Source: Pachypanchax playfairii (taxonomy: Eukaryota > Chordata > Actinopteri > Cyprinodontiformes > Aplocheilidae). Taken from it: a DNA stretch of 64,000 bases. Where the stretch lies: contig SSNP01000006.1 of assembly GCA_006937955.1 (NCBI GenBank), positions 6,814,997 to 6,878,996 of the forward strand. The letters are read 5' to 3'. The notes beneath the pieces were generated by a model, which saw only the letters and a list, made by a program, of their open reading frames with translations, searched no databases and was not told the origin of the DNA. A program made the translations under genes and the position numbers. Shown here piece after piece: positions 54,286-64,000 of this stretch; the stretch's first letter is position 1, and each line of letters begins with the position of its first letter.

Positions 54286-57200
54286 TAATAACAGGTGTAA
54301 TGTTTTGCTATTTTTTGTTCCCGTCTCATTTTCAACCATAAAAAGGATTTAAACCAGCAGCTCAAATAAAATGTAAAGAATCACCGAAAACAGAAGTCTA
54401 CATTATCTGATAATTACAGACATTTTTCAATTTTTCATCTTCCATATCTGCTTCTTTCTGTCCAGATATTTTACTAAATATTAAATCAATAATCTTTATT
54501 TAACCATGTTAGTCTCTTTTATAACGAAGACTTGGCTAAGAGGGTGCCAACAGGACACATGATACATAAACAACACTGTCATAAAATACTATTATTACTA
54601 GTCTACATTAAAAACATTGGAACAAAGATGAAGTGATGATTTAACTCTGGCTTTAAACTTGTTCAAAGTAACAAGCGCTTGAAGCTGAAGTTCGGTTTAT
54701 ATCCAGAACTAATAAAAATGGTTGTGTAATGGTATAGAAAAGGCATCTCTACATCGGAGCCACAATCACAACATTCAGCCACAGATAACTGCAAGGCTCT
54801 AACGTTCCTCACATTTACACTAAAGAAAAATAACAACTGAAACCTGCCACCAATCAGCTTAAAGCAATTAATGGTGAGTGAGTGGGTAACAAAAACCCCC
54901 TCCTCAGCTTGTTGTAATGAAATCCCAGGAGTTCGTCTCCAAAAAGAGCAAGAATTTATGTTGTGCAACTTAGATTTTCCTTCTTACCATAAAAACATTG
55001 AGAAATAAGGATTTGGAGCGTAGCAGACAAACTGAACAGAAGCAGACAGTCTGCAGCATGTTATTGATGTTGGAGAGAAATAAAGTTTTTACAAAGAGAC
55101 ACAATAGAGTCATTACAAGACAGTCTATGTAGCATGTTGACAAAATATTTTTTTTCCTTGTATAAATGTTGTTTTTGGAAATATTTAAGTTTAAACAACT
55201 GAGCAAAGTGAAGATCACCAGCTAACAGAAACCATTAAATGATTTCTGCACACTCAAAACATGGATTTATTAACAATCATCAGACATACAGGGTAGATGT
55301 TAATAATGCATTTAGAATACTTCTTTTTGTTTTTCCTTCAGAAGCTACAATAAACCCTAATGTTGCTTTTCCAGATACCTTGACGTGCATCCTCCACTCT
55401 CTGAATGATCAGAGCTGTTTTGAGTGACTAACAGATGGGTGCTCTCATCTTTTTAATAGAGCAAACTGGATCTGACAACTCAAATAAAGATGTGATGTAA
55501 GTGAATCAGTGCCTTTCCAGAAATATCTATTGCGTGTTCAAAGATATTTAGGCTGTTTAGAAGTGTGTTTCTGTGCAAAAGTTATAAATATCTTCTTGAA
55601 TGGCCTCAGTTTGGAGAAATGGAGTTTAACTGCAACAAGTCTAAAGACTAATGGCCAGTCCAAATGAAGACTGACCCAAAATAAATATGAAATAAAGTAG
55701 ATTGTCAATTAGATACTAGATTGTCAATCATACTTCCTATGTACAAACTACTTACTAAATAGTTTGCGACGGCCTCAGGGCTAATACACACTGAACGCGA
55801 AAGCGCCGCAAAGCAGAACGGAGACCATTCCATTCAGCGTACTTATTAACCTATATGGTGTGGTTCACACTAGACACGGACCGCTATGAAGCGGCGCGGG
55901 CAGCCTATTTAATTATCTGGTCTATTTCTTGCGCGAGCCACGAGTGTTCCGTGTCAATTTAGGCAAGAAGTCACACCAAGACACACGAGACAATCTAGTC
56001 AAAAATAAAAACAATTCTTCAAAATACAATACTGCGATTGACACATGCGATCATATTTCTGTATCCAAACAGACTATATGAAAATAAACACAACACACAC
56101 TCGTCTGATGTGAACAGGGGAAAAGCTGAGTGGTGTGCAGCATCAGGCTTTACAGTGATCCATGCTGCTACTAGCATTTCAGCACAAGCAGCACTTGTAC
56201 TGAGTAACAATAAACAGCCTTTACCGTTGATGACTCCATGATGTTTGAAGAAACAAAGTTGAAGTAGTTCCAGAAACAAAACTCCCGCAATGCAGATAGT
56301 AAACAAACAAGGGGAGACGCCTACGCAAAGTCACAATTATAACGGAGGTGTTTCTTATGTTGGGGGAAGAGGGGGAGGGGCTAAAACGCATGCACACTAT
56401 TCGAAAAACGATAAACAGCCGTTGAGCTTCTCATTCGTGACAAAATCCTCGTTACCACCTTTAATAACATTGATATTTACAAGTCTAAATATATCTCAGA
56501 CAGAAGCTAAACATAGCACTTCCTATGATCACTAGCCATATCAAAAATTGTATAATGCAAAAGGGGATTGTGGGATTTTTCTCTAAACTGAAGCAGATGA
56601 AGAAACTACTTAGAACAGGTAAGATTATTATCTCTAACTTTTACATAGAATATAAATTGTGCTAAGGACTGCAAATAAATTATAGGCTGTTGTAATCCAT
56701 TAATGCTCTACTCATCATACAACGCCCCCCCCCCATTTAATGCTGTTCGGGTTTTCCTTCTTTTTCAAAGTTTCATCTGTATTTAATCTTTTAAAAAACT
56801 TGGAGGATTACTGGTGTAGTATTGTTAGCTCAGGTGATTTAAACAGGCTTGGTACTTCTGCCTCGTATGTGTCAAATTATACTTAAATGCATACAAGCAC
56901 ATAAAAATGTCTGCACTCTTTTCATGTTCTATCTACATTGTCTATAACCTGGAATTAGTGTGACTGCATGACGCAGCGTGAGCTGCAGAGTGTCGAGAGT
57001 CAAGATGTTGGCCTTTTGACATGTGGAGATTTTCTACATTCCACAGAGTTCACAAAAACTGTTATCATTAAAGGATTTAGTTAGTTTTGTTTTGACTACC
57101 CTCCAGAGATTTCAGCAGGACGTGAAGGTCACAGAGAGGAAACGCAGGCAGGAAGAGAAATGATTGTTACATCCCTTTAATTTCAACACTTTCTAATGAC

Positions 57201-57857
57201 CTTAACATTGTTCAGTGGATCAGCCTCAGGGCTCCGCCCCCTAAAAACTGCTCGGTCACTAACTTAAAGAGCACAAATATTTACAGAACACATGGAATAA
57301 CTGGGTCTTGTTTTACAGCACAAACAGACCAGTTCATCCACAGTGAGACGGATGCATTAATGTTTTTGGGTTGAACTCGCTGCTGCCACGCGTCTCCTCG
57401 AGGAATCAAGAAGCTTTTGCAAACACAATCTTGTAAACATTTAGTATCATCACTAAGGAAACATTTGACTCTAATAACATTCCAGTCAACAGTTAATACT
57501 CTGAAAATAAAAGAGAACGTTATTTAATATTTCCTAATATTTGAATAATGTGTCAGTAAATATTAGGAAGAAACCTCAGAACTTAAAAATAAATTGCTTG
57601 ACAAAAACAAATATTTTCTAGGTTATTTTACTCAGTTCATCTAATGCTTTCAAACACAAATCACTTTTTGTTCCAAGTTCAAGCAGTTTTTCCAAACAGT
57701 AGTTTTTTCGGTTATTTCAGTCACTTTCTGACGAAGCCTTACTTGTAAAGTTATGTTTGAGTGTTTATGTTCAGAACAAGTATTTTAACAGCATTGAGCA
57801 TATTTTGATTTTTTTTTTTATTGAAAGTTGTGTAGAAAACAACTGTATCCTCTAGAT
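54286..57857. other. unrecognised sequence with one repeat-like GC-rich block
   Basis: 3.6 kb. 55780-56470 has a GC-rich segment (GAACGCGAAAGCGCCGCAAA) and several overlapping open frames, which looks like part of a DNA transposon, but I cannot find its ends. The rest is AT-rich and featureless. Confidence 0.35.
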
Positions 57858-58022
57858 CAGGGGTGTCCAACTCCAGGCCTCAAGGGCCACTCTCCTGCAT
57901 GTTTCAGATGTTCCCCTGCTTGTACACACCTGATGCAGATGAACAGGTTATTAACAGGCTTCTGCAGGACTTGCTGAGATGTTGCAGATTTGAATAAGAT
58001 ATGTTGAAGCAGGAAAACATGA
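57858..58022. mobile_element. hAT miniature element, right end lost
   Basis: Starts CAGGGGTGTCCAACTCCAGG, continues as the 213-bp family through TTGAATAAGATATGTTGAAG, and stops matching after GCAGGAAAACATG. The right terminal repeat is absent. Confidence 0.75.
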
Positions 58023-59595
58023 AGTTTTAAGTGTGCTTTTCTGGAAACCAAATTTTTTTATTGTGGTCTATTTGATGTACTTTATGATTTTGTTGCAAGA
58101 AATTTACAGCAGAGCTGCAATACTTATAGCATGATTGTAAAAATCTTTTTGCTGGATCAACAAGGACTACACAAAACCCTAAAAGTGATTTTAAATTGTT
58201 ACCTTATGATATTGTGACTGAATGTCAGTTATGTTTAAAAAAGGACAACAAGCAGCTTTAATTTATTTTTTTTTACTATGTTGTTTCTGTAGCCATTCAA
58301 ATTATTTGTTTTCAAAGCTCCTCATTCAGTTTTGATTTGCACCTACTTTAATTAGACTAAATAAACATCTTGTTTAATTCAAACTGTCAGAATGTGTCAA
58401 ATGGACCCAAAGTGAAGGGAAAAAAACCGTTATTAGGACCAAAAACCGCACAAACAAATCTACTTTTCCTATAATGAGAAAAAAAGGGGGAGAACAGGTG
58501 ACAATGATAATTTTGGATAAATATTATTTGTCCATCGATCAGTCTGTTAAAAGTTTATTCTATTTTTTTATGATTTGTTTTCTTCTTTCTATCTGCTGCT
58601 TCCTGTCTCACTTTCTGTTTTCTCCATTCATCTCCAGCAGAACAAGCCTTTGGTGACACCATTCTAACAAAGACCAGAGCTCCTGTCATTCTCTTGAGCT
58701 ACAGAACAGGCTGATAAGCTAGAATGTGTGAGAGGAGGAAAACATGTTACCCCTCTGAACCCCCTCTAATTCCATTTATCCACACCTTCCATTCTTGAGC
58801 TGATTCTTTTTGATAGAGGCACCAACCGATTGTGTCTAGTACCCAAAGCGAGACAACCATGTCCGATTTGGCATGTCAGAGAAAGCCAAACTATGCAGAA
58901 ACTGGGGTCATCATTGGCTTCTATCTGCTGGGATTCCAATCATGTTTAGTGGAAGAGGCTGTTTGCCTTGGCTGTCGACAGATTCATAAACAGCTCTGCT
59001 GTGCACTGTAAGGATTTAGATTATGTTTCCAACAGAGCCCTTAACCCGATGATAATGATCCCCTGACATGTATAAAGTTGGGCTTTGCTTCTTTCAGATG
59101 TGTCAAAAGCTTTTTTAAATGCGAACCAACCCTAAAAATGTATGAAATCTAAGCAACTAAATAGCATGGACAAACAAAACAAAATGCAAAGTATACGACA
59201 AACCCACCAATCTTCTGCAAACTGAGACAATTCAAAGTCTGGCAGAGGCTCTGCCTGTATACAGCTGCAAACACTAAATCTGATTCAAAAGGTTAAATCA
59301 TTTGGTTTAGTCAATTACATATAGTAGATATACTGTATCTATTTAAGTGGGATTACTTGAGTGTTCAGAAGTGGGCAGTATCTTACCTGCTAAAAACAAG
59401 TAGTCAGAATGGATAGAGGAAGGAACTCAGAGCAGGAACCACTAAAGAATCAGCTATCACCATCTAAAACAACTGAAACTAAAAACATTCCTAATAGCTC
59501 AAGTAAACAATAAAATATTTTAGAAGTTAGAAGACTTTTTTTAATTGTTCAGCCAACCTGGCCTCAAAGTGACTACAAATAATAAAACTGAGAAA
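58023..59595. other. unrecognised sequence
   Basis: 1.6 kb with no supported feature. Confidence 0.4.
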
Positions 59596-60372
59596 TTAAA
59601 GGGACTTAAGGCAAGATTTGTGAAAAACTACACATGCATTTCCAGTTTATTCAATGCTAATGGGTCATGAAGCATTAAAAACCCAAAATAACGAGGCCAT
59701 CCGCATATATGTCTGTTGCCTTGGAAACGCTGTGTGCCACATAATGCGCTGCAGTTCGACGTCCGAATTTCCCGCGCAGTTGTAGGGATGTGACGTAAAT
59801 TGACGCTGCATGCGCGTTGCCTACAGCTCTTGAACAGGAAGAACATGGCCGCCGTGGACTTGGATTCAAACACTGAAGGTATACTTATGGATGTTTCTGC
59901 AGCCAGCAAACGACCTGCATCCACTCTCACCCCCCAAAAAAGTGGCACCACGAAGAAAAAAAAGACTTTATCAGCGGCATCTCGTGAGTCTAAAAAAAAT
60001 ATGACCGAAGCCGGGCAGGCACCCGCATAAATATTGGATATGCGTTCGGTTCATGGAGGGAACTTCAGCTGCATTTGGGAGTGAAAACGGATGCTGACAT
60101 GGCTCATTTCCTTGTGACCAGGTGAGAAAACATTATAGGTCGTGTTTAGAGCCTGATACAGTATGAAAATGATGAGATCAAATCAAATAACAGAGTGGAG
60201 AGACCTGACGTGAAGTATGTTAGCCTCCCTGGTGCAGTGCTGTGAAGACGAACAGTCTGTAAAGTGTCTGTGCGCGCTCCCGTGCCGGCTTGGCTGGTGG
60301 CTGCAGTTAGCCACAGCGCCTGTCGCGGCAGCACTGAGTCAGATTTTGTAAAGCTGCCTTAAGTTCCTTTAA
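59596..60372 (+). mobile_element. TTAA-flanked element with decayed coding exon (777 bp)
   Basis: Left end TTAAAGGGACTTAAGGCAAG; the reverse complement of the right end is TTAAAGGAACTTAAGGCAGC. This is a 20-bp inverted repeat with few mismatches, TTAA at both ends. It contains a plus-strand exon-like frame from ATG 59845 with a downstream donor at 60121. Confidence 0.75.
59845..60120 (+). pseudogene. transposon-encoded exon with frameshift
   Basis: From ATG 59845 one frame reads MAAVDLDSNTEGILMD and on to a Lys-rich segment, then hits a stop at about 60028. Just before that, a shifted frame reads RINIGYAFGSWRELQLHLGV followed by KTDADMAHFLV up to a GTGAGA donor. I recall this INIG-AF-WR-L...D-A-FL motif from many fish transposon-associated proteins of unknown function. 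The frame break shows that this copy is dead. Confidence 0.55.
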
Positions 60373-60410
60373 GTAAGTAATAATAAAGTGGTTTCTTTTT
60401 TTGGGGGACG

Positions 60411-60454
60411 GGGGGGGGGGGGGNNNNNNNNNNGGGGGGGGGGGGGGGGGGGGG
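60411..60454. other. poly-G run containing a 10-N assembly gap
   Basis: N at 60424-60433 within an otherwise pure G tract. Gap size is likely arbitrary, and the proline-rich translation over it is an artefact. Confidence 0.95.
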
Positions 60455-60534
60455 TGTGAATCTCTGTATTAGGTAGGTTATACAGAATTAATAGTATAAT
60501 ATATACTTTATTTATCTTGGGTAAATTTGGGTTC

Positions 60535-60681
60535 TGCATTTGACCAGATGCTCCCAGATGGGCAGTTGCGGGGTTCAGTATCTTGCCCAAGGATACTTCG
60601 ACACATAGCCTGCCGGCACCGAGAATCAAACCTGTGAACGAGGGGCAATCTCCCTCCCCACTAGGCTACAGCAGCAGCCTG
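60535..60681 (-). repeat. tRNA-derived SINE head, second copy
   Basis: On the minus strand, A-box TAGCCTAGTGG (60658-60668) and B-box GGTTTGATTC (60623-60632) have the same spacing as in the SINE at 26345-26640. It is followed by the shared TTGGGCAAGATACTG region (plus strand CAGTATCTTGCCCAA). The tail is mostly lost. Confidence 0.65.
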
Positions 60682-62304
60682 CATAATAACTTTGGGTTAG
60701 CATCATGGAACAACTCAGCTGATCAGTGGTAGGAGACAGATCGGAATTGAGAAACGTGGCATGGCATGGATGTACACAGTGCTCTTTACACATTTTGCCA
60801 CTAACCCTAACATCATACTTTCCACAAAACAAGCTGTGTTCAGATGACTCGTGAATATCTTTGCTAACAGCTGTGGTTGAAACCGGCACACAATACTATG
60901 ATATTACAGACTAACTGAATGTCAAACTCTGGCCCTTCTAGTTTCTGTCTCATTCATATTTGTATATGAGGATTTTGTTATTTATGAGCTAGCTCTATCT
61001 GCTGACCATTACAGGTCAAATATGGGCAGTCTCTTAATACTTCAACAAAAAACGATACCTTAATAATAATTATTATCTGAAAGATGCTGCATATCTCAAA
61101 AAAGAGAAGTTTGTCAAGTTTACTTGCATCTTTCTTGATTATACGCGAGTTGCTTTCAAATCCAATACGTTTTAGAGTCCCTAGAATAAAAAAAAAAGCC
61201 TTTTAATTCCTGCATACAAAACAAGAGTGTTTCAGATGAGTTGGCAAACTAAAGTCCTGATGCTAGCAATACCTCAGCTCAACAATGCCTCTGCAGTGAT
61301 GTATACTTCTGGCTTGGCTGGAGAACTGTCGCTATACATGTCACCTCTTTAACATGAGAGAAAACCTCAGACAAATTAACAACAAAATACGCCCCCCCCC
61401 CCCCAAAAAGACTCTTCTATGAGAATGAGTGTGAGACAGACAAGGAAAGAAGTGCTAAGTTGTGGTTTAAGTGCCTTGCTGTGTCCTTTCCTTCCTCACA
61501 CTAACTCTTAAACTGCTCTCTGTTGTTTATTAAATCCTTAAAATGGATTAATGAGCCAGTGGGGCTCCAGACTCCACAACATCTGATGAGAATTATAGAA
61601 GGGTGTGTTTTAACATGATGACCTTGATGCCCTTTTCCTTGCCTCTCACTTTGGGAGTTAGTCTCCTCTTGTTACCTCGACTTTAAAATGCTAGTCTGCA
61701 GTTTTCCAATTTCCCTTTCACTAAAATGTATTCTTTTCCATCTTTTCTGCTCGTTATATAACACAAGTTTGGGCAAAGAAATAAAGACCCCCACTGCAAA
61801 CACAACCCAACTGTCTCAGATCTGTCTGTTAAAGCCCTCTCACATGTCTGTGCTGCAGGATGGGTGAGCTGTTAGAATGATGGAGGTTTAACACAACAGT
61901 TAACTTTCTGTAAACACAGACATGCAGACACACTCGCAGGCCAGCCAGTGCATCTGTTAGCTGCTCTGCTTTCCAACAGTCACAGACGGCATTAATCCTT
62001 TGTGACTTTGGTGATTGCATGTTCAGTAAAAATAACACATTAAACTTTAACCTTATGATCACATGACAAAGACCACCTGCATCAAATTGTGACATTACAT
62101 TGTGAAAATTGGGAGTTTTACCAAACCAAAAAAGTGAAAATTCACAAGGCAAATATTGTGTAATTAGGGTATTTAACTTGGAATTTCCATGGGGTTGAAT
62201 TGACTGAAAGAAACGCAGTTGAACAGAGGAAAACAAATACCGACACATTCTTCATTAAGTTTTTGTAAACCGGCCCAGGAGAATATGAAAGACTTTGTTT
62301 CTAA
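60682..62304. other. unrecognised sequence
   Basis: 1.6 kb, poly-C at about 61391-61403, no supported gene. The 139-codon minus-strand frame at 61829-62248 has no recognisable domain or splice context. Confidence 0.4.
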
Positions 62305-62490
62305 ATTTCAGCCCATGAAGACCACCGTCTGCAAATTTTAGATGTTTTCCTATTTCAACATACCTGATTCTGATGACTGCAGTTCAGTAGAAACATGTTA
62401 AATAGACATCGATTGAAATCAGTTCTGTTGAAGAGGAGAAATATTTAAAACTTGCACGATGGCGGGTTGCAAGGACTGGAAATGAGAAGC
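62305..62490. repeat. old hAT fold-back remnant
   Basis: TTTTAGATGTTTTCCTATTT and, inverted, GAGGAGAAATATTTAAAACT, with the same order of segments as the 213-bp family but strongly diverged. Confidence 0.5.
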
Positions 62491-63945
62491 AGTATTTTAA
62501 AGGATTTCTTTTAAACTCTCCGTAGGATTTATCCATTAAAATGAACACATTTCCACCAATCTGTCAGGAAATCTGACCATTTAATCATCTTTAAAATATA
62601 TTATTAAGCTGTGTCCATAGGGAAACAGTTTTTCAAAGATGCATTTAAAGATATCCACATAAATATATTATAATACTAATACTGAAGCAAAAACACTGTG
62701 GCAGCTATATCAGGTATGTACCGGTATATGGAAACATGGAGCATGTAAACGAGTCAGCAATCTGATCACAAACAACAAGCATATCAAGAAAAACAGGACA
62801 AAGATATGTGGTAGGTGAAGTTTTGGGGCTCTAACACGCAGCCTCCATGTGGACAGAAGGCTGGACACGTCCTGCGTGGACAGCACATAAGAATGTCTTT
62901 TTAAATGTTATCACAAACTATGAAAAATCTATTTTTCAACTACACATCGGTATATAATTATTACTATAATATATTAGCGGCTTAAGAAGAGATGCTGAAG
63001 AGAATGTATAAGAACGTAAGAAAATCTTTTGTAAATGTTATAAGATCAAGAACAAGGAGAAAAAGCATCAAACCCCTCCTTTCCACTGGATGTGTAGCAG
63101 TGCGTAGAGAAGCAAAGACAAATGTGGTCTTCAACAGGAACAAATGTATAAGTGTCTCATTTCTCTAACATTTTTGACATATTAGTTTGTTTAAAGTGAT
63201 CTGTTCTGTTGATGTTTCATTTTGATTTAATTTATTTAACATCCAGCCTAAAGCTCAGAAGTAAATGGGGCCTTCATCTTAATGTAAAGGTAGAAGTATG
63301 AGGCTTTGAGTTTTTCTTTTTTCCTTCTGTCAAGAAAAGACACTGAAAGTAACACACGATGATGGCTACATGTTAAAGGTCTCACAACTGTTAATTTAGA
63401 AAATGTACCTTATTTTAAATGTAACATGATATGCAGGCACAGACTGAGGGCTCAGCAGGTCTAACTTTCCTTATATGAATCAAATTCACCTACTGCCTTT
63501 CATGTGTTAAATGAAGATCAATTTGTGCTGAAAAATGATGGAAATTGCAGTTTTGGAAAAATAGTAAAAAAAAAAAACATTTTTGTGGAATTTCACGCAA
63601 CCACGATAATGCTACTAATGTGTCTTTTATCACTTGTGTGTTCTATGTCTAACAATGTCAATGTGAGCCGGAACCAAATTCCTTGTATGTGCAAAATCCT
63701 TGGTAAAATAAACCTGATTCTGATTCTAATATCATCAGATCTCACTTGATCTGATGGAACTTGGAGTATGTGTTGTAAGTGACCTTCAGCTTGCATCATG
63801 CCAAATTTTAAATCAATAGCTAAAAAAACTGACTGATTTCTGGACATTTTTGTGTTTGCTAACACTAATCTGCTACTGCAGCCATCTTGAACTGGGTTTT
63901 TGCAAAAATAAAAAATTAGTTCTTGATGTAAATCCAAGGAAAACT
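62491..63945. other. unrecognised sequence
   Basis: 1.45 kb with no supported gene or delimited repeat. Confidence 0.4.
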
Positions 63946-64000
63946 TTAAAAGTGCTATATGTAAGAATTAGACCTTGTCATCAAATCCTAGTCCCATAGT
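63946..64000. mobile_element. left end of a TATGTAAGAATTAGACC-family TTAA element
   Basis: TTAAAAGTGCTATATGTAAG and the following ATTAGACCTTGTCATCAA match the start of the element at 45748. It is cut by the window edge. Confidence 0.6.

Noticed and set aside
60369..60629. Proline-rich minus-strand protein
   Set aside because: Artefact of translating the poly-G tract and the N gap.
61829..62248. 139-codon minus-strand frame
   Set aside because: No homology recognised, no conserved start or splice sites, unremarkable composition; kept only as intronic sequence.

Overview
The window is vertebrate nuclear DNA from a ray-finned, probably percomorph, fish. The evidence is AT-rich introns, GT-AG exons with conserved phases, and dense teleost-type repeats: hAT and TTAA-flanked miniature elements and tRNA-derived SINEs. 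I see no bacterial or viral genes.

One gene explains all convincing coding sequence: svep1 (polydom), on the minus strand from about 41.7 kb down to 0.47 kb. I resolve 40 exons with in-phase splice sites. They total 9240 nt, or 3080 codons, with no frame break. The domain order matches the mammalian protein as I remember it: an ephrin-receptor-like Cys-rich module; sushi 1-3; two HYR modules; sushi 4; a conserved linker with a basic cleavage-like site; three Cys-rich modules; six EGF modules; a pentraxin domain; sushi 5-6; a calcium-binding EGF; and sushi 7-33. A single 2714-bp exon (3405-6118) carries 14 complete sushi domains plus two halves. The signal peptide and von Willebrand A exons (5' side, beyond the right edge or hidden in the large intron) and the last sushi plus C-terminal EGFs (left of base 1) are not seen.

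Layout: 0.5-7.6 kb is dense sushi exons. 7.6-10.7 kb is an intron with a THAP-encoding element and a hAT miniature element. 10.7-20.2 kb holds the sushi/EGF/pentraxin/EGF/Cys-rich exons. 20.2-22.2 kb is an intron with three transposons nested inside each other. 22.2-41.7 kb holds the sparse 5' exons in long introns with LINE, SINE, TTAA and hAT elements. 41.7-64 kb has no recognisable exon and is a long 5' intron or flank full of repeats, with a 10-N assembly gap in a poly-G run.

The most interesting points are these. The integrin alpha9beta1-binding motif known from mammalian sushi 21 is absent from the corresponding insert here. The triple nested insertion has a matching empty site elsewhere in the same window. 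Several different element families share TTAA flanks and AG-starting termini, one of them carrying a THAP exon, which suggests a Kolobok-like origin. Several elements still carry captured or decayed transposase exons. Family and domain identifications come from memory of known proteins; no search was run.
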